A stretch of DNA of 64,000 nt from contig NC_087071.1 of assembly GCF_963678635.1 (NCBI RefSeq), positions 36,015,680-36,079,679 on the forward strand. Direction: 5' to 3'. The notes beneath the pieces were generated by a model that was not told the DNA's origin, searched no databases, and saw nothing but the letters and a program-made list of their open reading frames with translations. Below, one piece after another: positions 20,076-29,700 of the stretch; position 1 is the first letter of the stretch; each line of letters starts with the position of its first letter. A program made the translations under genes and the position numbers. This DNA is from Symsagittifera roscoffensis (lineage: Eukaryota > Xenacoelomorpha > Acoela > Convolutidae).

Positions 20076-20596
20076 TCTTTGTGGCTTCGGGATGTATACA
20101 GGTATGTGTTAACCAGCTCAAGAATTACCTTACCAGCTCAAGAATTACCTTACCGACTCAAGTATTACCCAACTCAAGAGTTCTCTAGAAATGTTCCCTT
20201 GCAAACACTTGCTGTAGGTGTCGATTGTCGCGAGTTCAATCAAGATTTCTCTTTCTGTCTCTCGCTTGAGTGTAGTTGGATTTTCAACTTTGTTTTTCAA
20301 ACTTGATCTGAAAACAGAAACCATATTAAAACCTAACATGTCATGCTCCTAACCTAGAAACCCCCCCTTTTACCAGTATGGTTAAAATCTTATCATTTTT
20401 ATTCTATTTAAAACGATTCAATTGGAATTTCCTTAAAAGCATGCAGATTCATTTTATGTTTTAGCACCGTTAATTCTCTTTTAAAATTTAATTGTCATGC
20501 CAATCACGTCTTAAGCTCCCTTTACCTGTGCCGCACCCCAGTACCTAACTCAAGACTCCTCCCTCGCACCCAACTCGAGACCCCCGTGTCCCCAAC
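20076..20596. other. Spacer between pol and ORF1 with CTCAAG-containing tandem repeats
   Basis: There is no coding sequence here. Next to the ORF1 start is a perfect 20-bp direct repeat (units 20113-20132 and 20133-20152, CCAGCTCAAGAATTACCTTA), followed by two decayed units (GACTCAAGTATTA, CAACTCAAGAG). The pol end of the spacer again has several ACTCAAG/ACTCGAG strings (20546-20600). The middle is AT-rich. It could hold a subgenomic promoter or splice acceptor for ORF1, but nothing here proves that. Confidence 0.7.
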
Positions 20597-22549
20597 TCAG
20601 GCGATGCTCAAGTAGTATTTTTTGTGCAGATACACCATTATCTCAGTTTCCGCAAAGACTACATGTAGGATAGCGTACAATTCCCTCGAGCTCAGTTTGC
20701 CCCTGTTTGGGTCATACACCGGCATTGAGACCTCCGTTATTCCTCTTTCAGTCGTGAAGTCTCGTAGTCTTGTTAGTGCCAACATCACGTGTTCGGGATC
20801 AATTGTGTTCCTGTCACTGACCCTCGTCACTAGGAAGCACAGATATTTGCCCGGGACTTGTGCTACTGATGGTGGAAGCGCTGCCATCCCTCCTATTCCT
20901 GGTCTCTGTCTGAACAGAAACTCCACGTTCTGGTACTCTCTTCTGAAGTCAGCTTCCAATCTTGATTTGAAACTCATGTCCGCCGTGATGCAGATCGCGC
21001 TAGTCCTGTTTGACAGGATGAAGTCACTATCCGTTATCATGATGTTCTCCGAGTACTCATTGGGTATTTCAAATTTCGTTTTGAAATTCCGACCTATGGT
21101 AGGCTCCGGCTCTTCTTCTTCCAGTTCCAATTCGCTTGTTTCTCTCACTTCCTTGAGCTTCTTTATCATCAAATTTTCGGTGTGGGTAAGTCCTACCCCC
21201 ACTCCCCGGACAAAAATATTTATCGACGTCCCCGTCGATGTTGTCGGGTCTGAATTGTCCTGAGGAATGTCCAGTGGCCTGTCTGTTGCCGTCCAACCGA
21301 AAAGAGGGTCCTCTGTCTTCATGTAATTTGCCGCTGATACATCGACTTGTTGAATGCTTTGTCCTTCGTGGCTCTCGTCTTTGACATCGCGCATCCACTC
21401 TAGTATCCTCAAGTTCGTGTTCTTCCTCCTCTCTATCTCACTCTGCTCGAGATCCGTCTCTAATTCCGGCGTCGAGTGGTCTTCCTGCGGATAGTGTCCA
21501 CCATCGTCAATGACCTGCCATTCCTCTCCGGCTTCCAGTTCGCCTGCGCTCAGTAGTTCATCGCCCAATTTGTCTGGCTGTATCTTATTGATCAAGAAGT
21601 CATTCCCGTACCTGTTGTACCTCATGCCGGTGCGTTTACGATTGCCAGTCCTGGTTTCCGGTGGTGTCGGTCGATCCGGCTCCATCCACTTCGGCACCTC
21701 ATCTTGCTCCGGGTCGTTCCAGTCTTCTTCTACAAATGATCCAGCATCAGACTCCCCTCCTATCTTTTCGTTGTCGTCCAGACTCAAGTTCTCATTACCA
21801 TCATTTTTCTCTCTGGTGTCTTTTTCATTCACTTCACACGCTGGCTCTACCACCAGGTACTCAAGACCCTCCATGTCCTTCGGTATGCACCAATCCTCTG
21901 GGGACGGGACGTGAGGCTTCAGATTTTCATAATGTGCCGCTCGCCCAGTACTCAAGCGATAGAACCGTCCTTGTTGATGAACCTCCTTTATCATGAATGG
22001 TCCCCTCCACTTCTTGAGTAGTTTCTTTGTTCCCTTGGGCGTTATGACATTTTGGAAGACCCACACGTATTGGCCCACTTCATATGGCTTTGCTCGTAAT
22101 ATTTTTTCGTCATATTTCCTGCGTTGCCTCATTTGCGCTTGCGCCGTGTTCCTCCTGCATAGCTCGTTCAACTCCTGTTGTCTTTTGATCGCTTCTTTCA
22201 CGTATGCCTGAGGTGACGTCCTTTTCCCTTCGTATTCCGGGTAAAAAAATGTCAGAGGCATTGCTCTCTCCCTGCCCGTCAACATCATGAAAGGACTGAT
22301 GCCCGTCGTTGAGTGCTGTGTACTGTTGTAGGCTCCTACTACCTGTGGCAGGTATTTGTCCCAGTCCGTCATGTATCTTGAGCAGTACACCCTTAACATG
22401 TTGACCAGTGTCCTGTTCTGTCTCTCTACCAACCCATTGGTCTGTGGATGATAGGTCGTCGAGTGTGCTTGAGCAATGTGCGATCTCTTCATCAATTCTT
22501 TTGTCAAGTCACCCACGAAAGCTTTGCCGTTGTCCGACTGGAAAGTCAT
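20597..22549 (-). CDS. pol: Ty3/gypsy integrase (C-terminal part) fused to a macro domain
   Basis: This is the 3' end of pol. Near its start are the second catalytic Asp (QSDNGKAF) and the Glu (YHPQTNGLVERQNRTL) of the DDE integrase core, then a GPY/F-type module (KKWRGPFMIKEV), about 300 residues of acidic linker, and a terminal domain (residues about 519-650) that fits a TARG1/OARD1-type macro domain: CITADM, PGIGG, a FLVT strand, VSMP and a closing EIMVYLH strand. In active members a Lys follows LVT and a GCGLD-type loop follows MP; here these are Arg and an unrelated DPNRG, so ADP-ribosyl hydrolysis looks lost. Integrase joins element DNA to the host genome. The start of integrase is in another frame (22582-23140) because of a one-base change near 22640. 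Confidence 0.85.
   Translation of the reverse strand: MTFQSDNGKAFVGDLTKELMKRSHIAQAHSTTYHPQTNGLVERQNRTLVNMLRVYCSRYMTDWDKYLPQVVGAYNSTQHSTTGISPFMMLTGRERAMPLTFFYPEYEGKRTSPQAYVKEAIKRQQELNELCRRNTAQAQMRQRRKYDEKILRAKPYEVGQYVWVFQNVITPKGTKKLLKKWRGPFMIKEVHQQGRFYRLSTGRAAHYENLKPHVPSPEDWCIPKDMEGLEYLVVEPACEVNEKDTREKNDGNENLSLDDNEKIGGESDAGSFVEEDWNDPEQDEVPKWMEPDRPTPPETRTGNRKRTGMRYNRYGNDFLINKIQPDKLGDELLSAGELEAGEEWQVIDDGGHYPQEDHSTPELETDLEQSEIERRKNTNLRILEWMRDVKDESHEGQSIQQVDVSAANYMKTEDPLFGWTATDRPLDIPQDNSDPTTSTGTSINIFVRGVGVGLTHTENLMIKKLKEVRETSELELEEEEPEPTIGRNFKTKFEIPNEYSENIMITDSDFILSNRTSAICITADMSFKSRLEADFRREYQNVEFLFRQRPGIGGMAALPPSVAQVPGKYLCFLVTRVSDRNTIDPEHVMLALTRLRDFTTERGITEVSMPVYDPNRGKLSSRELYAILHVVFAETEIMVYLHKKYYLSIA
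20600..20995 (-). other. Macro (ADP-ribose-binding type) domain, C-terminus of the pol polyprotein
   Basis: The roughly 130-residue domain follows the strand-helix order of a macro domain, beginning ICITADMSF and ending EIMVYLH. The call rests on pattern recognition of the SAD/GIA-like start, the YLxFLVT strand and the MP strand, not on an alignment. The positions used for catalysis in TARG1-like enzymes are not conserved, so binding without hydrolysis, or a purely structural role, is more likely. Confidence 0.65.
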
Positions 22550-22581
22550 TGGACAACCATACCGCGATATCCAATGCGTTA

Positions 22582-23140
22582 TCAGATGATCACATGTCTC
22601 TTCGGCCGAGGCTTTCTGGCACGGAACCGCTTCGCCAACTTTGTGAAGTGATCTATTATAACCAGTATCTGGTTATATCCCGACTCTGTCATGCAGATTT
22701 TTTGATGGTCTATCTGCACCACTTCATTGAACTCTGAGCTCTCAACGGACTTGAGGGGAAACTTCATCTTCCTTGGGTCTTTTACCTGGAGACATGCCAG
22801 GCAGGCATTCACCCATCTCTCGCAAGCTTTTCTCATTCCTGGCCAATCAAACCTGTGAAGTATCCTTTGTTGTACTTTGTCTATCCCCTGGTGGCCCATC
22901 TGGTCGTGTGATCTGAAAAGCACCTCTGTCTGGTACAATTGTGGTAGTATGATGAGGTTGTGTTTGTGTAATATCTTTTCCTCATCTCTCCTCTTGCACG
23001 CTACCACTCCATCAGCTGTGTGATAAAGTAAGTCTTTCTTTTCTTTGTAGAACTGGCTCAAAATCTTGTAGCTGTCTTCCTCAAGTTCCCCCTTCTCCTT
23101 GACCCCCGACTGGATCCATTTGGAGAGTGTTTTTGCTGGC
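22582..23140 (-). CDS. pol: Ty3/gypsy integrase, N-terminal part (truncated, frameshifted)
   Basis: This frame encodes the HHCC zinc-binding module (HDQMGH, then CLACL) and the first catalytic Asp (VVQIDHQ), with the strand ILVIIDHFTKLA typical of gypsy integrases. It then loses register near 22640 where GGCGAAG appears to have lost a G; the remainder of integrase continues in the next ORF. Upstream (higher coordinates) the element stops abruptly at about 23140, where the sequence turns into AT-rich host-like DNA. RT and RNase H are absent, so this is a 5'-truncated copy. Confidence 0.85.
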
Positions 23141-23501
23141 CAATTTGAAAAGATGTAAATATATTTTTTTATTTTTTCAATAAATTCCTATATAATAGCA
23201 ACTAATCAATCTTTCTATTAGAGTATTCATTAAAATGAGTATTTATGCATCTGCTTTTCTTACAGTAGTTGAAGTGTTTTACTTCTACGATAAAACGTAA
23301 TTGAGCGCAGTTTGAATGATGTCTCTGATATTACGAGAAGTAGTAAGTGGTGTGTTTTTTGGCCGAATTAGCGTTGAATACTTTCTGCAAAACTCGTATT
23401 AATTCATAATTTGAGCAAAATTTTGGATATTATATTTACAGTGTTTTAAATCGTTTTTAGTTGTAGTTTGTTATAAGATATGATCACAATTTTGCTACCA
23501 G
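23141..23501. other. AT-rich spacer between retroelement and deltex
   Basis: About 360 bp of AT-rich DNA without ORFs. It ends in a plausible splice acceptor (TTTTGCTACCAG, AG at 23500-23501) in front of the first recognised deltex exon. It is either the end of an upstream intron or the promoter/5' UTR region. An in-frame TGA at 23481-23483 rules out extending the exon further upstream. Confidence 0.55.
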
Positions 23502-23727
23502 TTTTTGGCTAAAGAATTGGATGGTATGGCTCATGGCGGAGACGAAGTGGCTTGGGAGTGGGAAGATGACATTGGCTGGGTCGAATACGGCAGGAATGTT
23601 TCTGCTTTTATCGAAAATTGTTATTCCAATCAAGCACTTGGAGATGTATGGCTCGGAGCTTCAGATAAAGATCTCACTGACTACAAGATCAGCTTTTCCT
23701 CAATGGTTCAAACTCGACTACTAACCG
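23502..23727 (+). CDS. dtx: deltex exon with first WWE domain
   Basis: The exon encodes VAWEWEDDIGWVEYGRNVSAF onward, the first Notch/PAR-binding WWE. The acceptor AG is at 23500-23501, and the donor GTGAGT starts at 23728 (phase 1). The reading starts at ATG 23526 if this is the initiating exon. Confidence 0.9.
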
Positions 23728-26700
23728 GTGAGTTCACAAGGTTTTTGAAATCAAACTTACCAGGAAACCGTTGATTTTTCCGTCGATTAGAATGCAACTG
23801 TTTTTTCAATTAAAAATTTAATTTACGTGATATAATTTTCTTTTCAACGAATCTTCCTCGCTTTTAAATTATTAATAGCTTAGGGTAAAATTGCCAGATT
23901 TATCAAGCATGAGATTAAATTAGGGCGCTTCAAGAAAATTACCTACTCGTGGCAATAAGTGTTATAGGAGAATTTGAAAGAAACAAGGGAAATTTTTGTT
24001 CACATTAGTCGGTTGATTGGAAATGAAAGGAGGGAAGGCGGAAAAGAGCCAAAGGTCTTAAAATATGAGTAGTCTGTCTGTTCGTGAAAATAAGTTTTCG
24101 AGGATCCAATATCATGCCTAAATGGGAAACAACTTAACATAATATAATTACGCAAGCGTTATCAGATCGAAATATAGACTTTTCGGGTTAACAACTAGTT
24201 AAACAGAATCAGTTGAATCGTTTAGTACTTTCGTTCATATGAAATCAAAAGCGGAACGTCAATTCGCCCATGTCACGTAAAGATAACACTTCTGCCGAAA
24301 ACGTTCTTTGGTTCGAATCCGACCAGGACCTTTTTAGCGCATCATAAAATCTTTGTTGGACTTCTGTTTGTGTGCTTCCGAACCCAAAGACTAGAATTTG
24401 CGCATCGCGATTGTCTCGGACGATCAATGATTGGAGGTTTGTACCTTGGTCGGATGAAACTAAAATGATTCGATCAGGATCTGATGGGTTGCAGTGGGTG
24501 TAAAACAAGTCTCTTACACCCATTCGCATTCAGAATTTGTAGTGGAGGGGATACTGAATTTGGTAGAGGAAATCTGATGCTCTGGAGATGCATTACGTCC
24601 CCAGAGTTGAGTTAAGCTTGTTAAATAGTAAATTTTATTGGTAAACTTGGAGCTATCGAGCACTACAACTGGACCAGAAAAGATTTAATTTTTCAACGAG
24701 ACAACCACCCAAAACATACGTCCAACTTGGCAGTACGTTGGTTCAGCTAAAATGGGGTTCGATTTCCTGACTTTCCTGCTCAGTCACCAAATTTCAATCC
24801 AATCGAGCATTTGCGGTAGCACTTCAAGAGTAGTGAACAGACAATCCTGATGCCTCAGGAGCTTTGTTGGATTGTTCATGACCATTGGATTGGCATTCAT
24901 GCCTAGACCTAATTGACAGCATGCCTCGACGAGTTGGGGCAGTTATTACAGCACAAGGCAGATATACCAAATACTGAAACTTATAATTTGAGTTTTCGGT
25001 TTGCTTCAAATCAAATGATTGGAGGTCAAATGATTTTTCTTCGAAGTAGTTTTTTCTATGAACCCCGAAAGAAAGCTAACGATGTCGAAACAATCATCAA
25101 AAAAGGGGTATCAACGGCAGGAAGCTGAAGTTTTGTGCGATGCATTGGAATATGTCTGCTAGTTAAGCATGTGAAAATTAACGACCGATAATTCAACGGT
25201 TGAGACTAAGTGAAAGCTGAAAGTAAAGTTTTGAAACACTGTTACAGTTTTGCGAGCCACTGTAATTTTAAAAGCAAGTTACTGACCTGCTCTGCCTACG
25301 ATAGCAAGTGTCTAAGAATATTCAACTACATTTTGGTTGAAATCTATTCATGGGGTCAATTTTTTTTTGGTTTAGTCCTGCCTGTATCTTATTCCTGATT
25401 TGAACCACAAAAAAGTGAAGTCACAGTCGAAAAAAATGGATCAACGCTAAATAGTTTTCGGAAAACAATTTTTATTATCCGAGAATAATCGATTGTAAGT
25501 TTTGCGTTTGGACCATTTTATAGCTAGTAAATATGGCTAGTAAAGCAGAAAGCTTTTTTTTCGACTGTGAAGAAGCTTAATCTCCGAATCTTATTGTTCA
25601 ATCATTAAGAATGGCTTTTGTTGTTTTCGTCTGACGTCAATTAAGTTCTCGATCTTTTGGGTATAGCTGCCATAAACATTGACTCTTTCCCCCTTATAGC
25701 CCTCTCCCAGCATAGAGACAAAAAATAAAAACCCCAGCCTACGATAGTTTTTTTTTTGTTTTGAGATCTGTATTTTCTGGGTTACTATAATGGGGAAGAT
25801 CCAGTACGTTTGATTTTGAAACCCGGTTAATTTTGAGTACAAATTTTAGTGCGTGGAATTTGTTTGCAGGAAAACAGAGAAAGATAAGACGAGTTGTGCG
25901 TCCGAAAACTGCCGATGTTAACTTCACATGGCAATGGTATGAGCACGGGTCCTGGATTGATTACGATCCAGTTCAAAACTCAATTCTTAATAGGGACTTC
26001 GACTCCGGAAACGATATTTGCCAATTAACAATGAGGAATCAAACTTATACAGTTGACTTCAGACGCATGGTGCAAATGAATAACTACACAAGCTTTTCTC
26101 GCCAGATTCGAAAGGTGCGGCCCTTCTTTTCCAGTTCAAGGCAGCAAAAAACAGCATTGAAAATTTGTAAATTGGTTTCGGCAGACCTGATCTTTTAGAC
26201 AAAGTGTCAAATTTGTTAACTGCCTACTGACACGTTTGATTTTAGATTTTATAAAACTTAGAAGTAAAATTAAAATAAAAAATATGAATTTAACTGGGAA
26301 AGAATTGGACAGGTACAGTCCTCGAGCGTCGCTGGAACGTCGTCGGGATCCGGAGTCTCAAGTACGTCCTCGCATGCCAACAGAGCCTCACGTGCAACCC
26401 GCGGGCCTGGGCGTAATGCTATTGGTTTGTCCGGATTAGGATTCACTTCACATTCTAAAGACCCGTTGGCAAACCAAACGAATAGTATGATTGCCCCTAA
26501 TGGTGCAAATCTTGTGAGTGCCAGGCCAATGTCAGCTGCGAGCTCCAGAGCGGGGATGCCAAGTCAATCTAAACCTCAATTGAAATATTTTAAGAGAATC
26601 AACCAATCATATGATGCACCCAACGCTTTCACATCGACACCCACAAATACAACATCAGCCGCAAGTAATGGTCGAATTTTAACACAAAGTTCATCTAGTT

Positions 26701-29700
26701 CTCAGAGTGCGACGAGCCGAGATCCGCTTCACAAAAGCACTCTAGGAGCGGCTGATCAATCAACGGCTTACGGAGGATTAAGGAGCAGCGGATATCAAAA
26801 TCAGTCACTTTCAGTTAACAATGCATCTCAACTTCAGTCTACGATTATCAATTGTGGCAGGCCGCATTCAGCCTGTCGCAGAAGTTCATTGTGTGATCAG
26901 TCTTGTTTATCCAGCGGAAAAAATGCAGCAACTCAGCCGGCGACCAATGATACAGGCTACAGTACAGACTCAGAGTGAGTTTTTGCTAACTTTTAAAACT
27001 GCCGTAGTGTCGAGAAAAACTTGTCTGAATTTTCAGACTACATTACAGGTAGGACAATGATCTTCGATTCAGTTCTCCTGCTTTTTTTGTTGCAGCTTCA
27101 ATCATCTGATTTTTGCTCTAGCTTATCATTATCTAATTGGATCCTTTCGCACCGCCTAAAACAGATTTTTTAACCAACAGTTTGAAAAACATTGAACTTT
27201 TTAGAATAAAAAATACATATTTTCGGCCACACAAACAAATTTCGATTTGTTTTGAGTGATATTTTATATTGCAGACAATTCAGTCCTGAAATCCAAGTGG
27301 CTGAAAAGTTTTTCCAGTGTTGTTTACGTGAAAGCAGTTGCTGGAGTTAACTTAGGGCTCACTTTTAGGCTGATATGCACAATATCTTGAAAATTCAAAT
27401 AAACTACCCCTTTGTTCGTTTCAGGTAGTAATTTATTTTAACAATTGTATTGAAAAAATGTGATTTTTTCGGATTTGTGGTTTTGGCCTCATTTATGTTG
27501 GCCTATTTTTCGTTTCTTTTTCGAGTGTAGTTTATATTATCTGGTAAGTTTTTCATGCAGTTCTTTCCAAAGCGTGGGTTATGTTATTTTTTGATTCAAA
27601 CAGTTCTTACTTTAATCGAAAGTTAATCTGTAGTTTGCAAATTTGCCAACTCTGATTTTGAATAATTTTGTTTTTAAGAGTAATGAACGTAGTGAATTTT
27701 CTATTATAGATCTTGCTGTTTTTTTGTGATTTTTTTTTCAGGAAAAGTCTTAAAAGTCTCTAATAACTACAGATGTGCATTTATACACCTTGATGCATTT
27801 ATGAATGCACTTAGGTATAGATGCACTTTTTGAGTTCAATTGAAGTTCATCTCGATTTCTAGTTTTGAAAGTGGAATTTAATTTTAAGATTTCCAGCGGA
27901 ATAAAAACTTTACCTATTGATCGAGTTTTCTCTAGTTGGATTCATGTTATCAAAAAAGCGCCAGTCATAATTTGTTCTAGAAATTCAAAGAGCTAAACGG
28001 GCATCTATTTTTTTCAAGTTGAGATTTCAAGAAAGTCAGTGTTTTTAAGAGTAATGAAAGTAGTGAGTTTTCTTATATATGTCTTGCTTATTTTTTGTTT
28101 GTTTTTTTTTCAGGAAAAAGCCTTCAAATTTGTTCACGCTCAAATTATGATTTTTCGCGGTTTGACTTGTGATTTTTTTTCTTAAAGTTCAGAGCATTTC
28201 CATTCGTAAAAGGAAGGAAAATTCCACTATCGAACAGCAAATTGTAAATTATAAAGGTCACAAAAAACGTGATCGACTACTAATTTAGAAACTGGAAATT
28301 AATTATCAGATTTCCCAGCGAAATATAATTTTTTTAAACTTTTTGATCCAGTTTTCTCAAATTGGGTTAATTTGAACATAAAATTGTCCATCATGAATTG
28401 TTCTACAATTTCAAAGAGCTTTAAGGCTAGTTTTCCGTAATTCAAAATTAGTAGATTTGTAAAAAAAAAAAACGAGTCGTTTTTTTTTTCAGTTTGCTTG
28501 CGTTCCTTACTCTTTTCCAACTTTCAGTTGGCTATGTTTTATCATGTTTACTTGCGTTCATGACTCTTTTCCAATCTTCGCTTGGCTATGTTTTGTTTGT
28601 TTGAACGGGTTGAGTTTATGTTATATCGGCTCAATTATCTAAAATGGGATAGTTGAAATGTTTTTTCATGACTCGCGTTTCAAGAGGGATGGGTCGTAAA
28701 AGGAGTTGTCTCAAGTTTTTTTAAAGCTTGAAACAATTTTTGACTACAGTTTCTTTGTCGGCTCAACGAGGGTCAAATTTGTCGCCTTAGTTGCCACTCG
28801 GTCATTGATTTTCATTGCAGATGTGATGATCTTGATAACTTTGTTGGTCAAGTTACCAGTTCATTGCCCTTACAATTAGCAATAGTATTGCAACCGGGGA
28901 ATTTTTTTCCTGTAATTATTTTTGTTGTCAGGAACCTTTTGGACTCATCTGCTGGACCACTCTGTTGTCAATATGTTTATCACAACATGCATATTTTGAG
29001 CATTGCTGCATTTTAAACATCCGTTCTAAGCAATTTTTATGTTGATAGTAAATTTACAAACTCTATTTTTTGAACTTTCATTTTTTCCTCGTATTTTTTC
29101 TTTTTCTTATTTTCGCCTCAATAGGTTCAGCCTGTTATATCGAATAAGTGGCCTCATTTGGCCTAGTGTGATGAGCGTACAACTGTTTTAGAATGTGTGT
29201 GAGTTGTGAGAGGGAGGATGTGTTTTTTTATTATTTTTAAAGACTTTTTATGAAAAAATGTTTCGACTCTAATACTTTCTGCTAGTGTTGGTGGCTTTCT
29301 TAACGCCTGGTAAGTTTTCTTTCGATGCTAGCTTAACGTTCTAAATTATCAATGATAATTTTTTCTTGAAATTCAAAGAGATTTAAGGCCATATAATTTT
29401 TCTTTTTGAAAATCGAAAGTTAGTTTCTCTAAAAAAAAACAAGTCAGTGTTTCTGTTCTATTGCTTTCATTGACTCTTTGTCAACTGTCTGTTGTTATGT
29501 TGTTTGACACTTTTATATTTCTTTGCACGAAGCGGTTTTTGTCTCAGTTTCTGTTACCTGGTTTGCCATACTATTTTTTTTATTGTATCGCGGGTGTTCC
29601 AAAGCTCCGCTTGCCCCTGTGTTAACTTTAATGCTATCTTTTTTGCGAACAATTGTCTTTTTCGAAAAGTTTTTCCTCATAATGAAAATAATTTGAATCT

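Noticed and set aside
20622-21263. 213-codon plus-strand ORF
   Set aside because: It is antisense to the integrase-macro frame, which has clear family motifs.
24245-24529. 94-codon minus-strand ORF as an exon of an unknown gene
   Set aside because: No matching neighbours or splice sites, and the plus strand has a tRNA-type B box; left as an uncertain repeat.
26427-27060. Separate gene starting at ATG 26427
   Set aside because: It is in frame with the deltex linker exon (26313-26974), so it is part of deltex.
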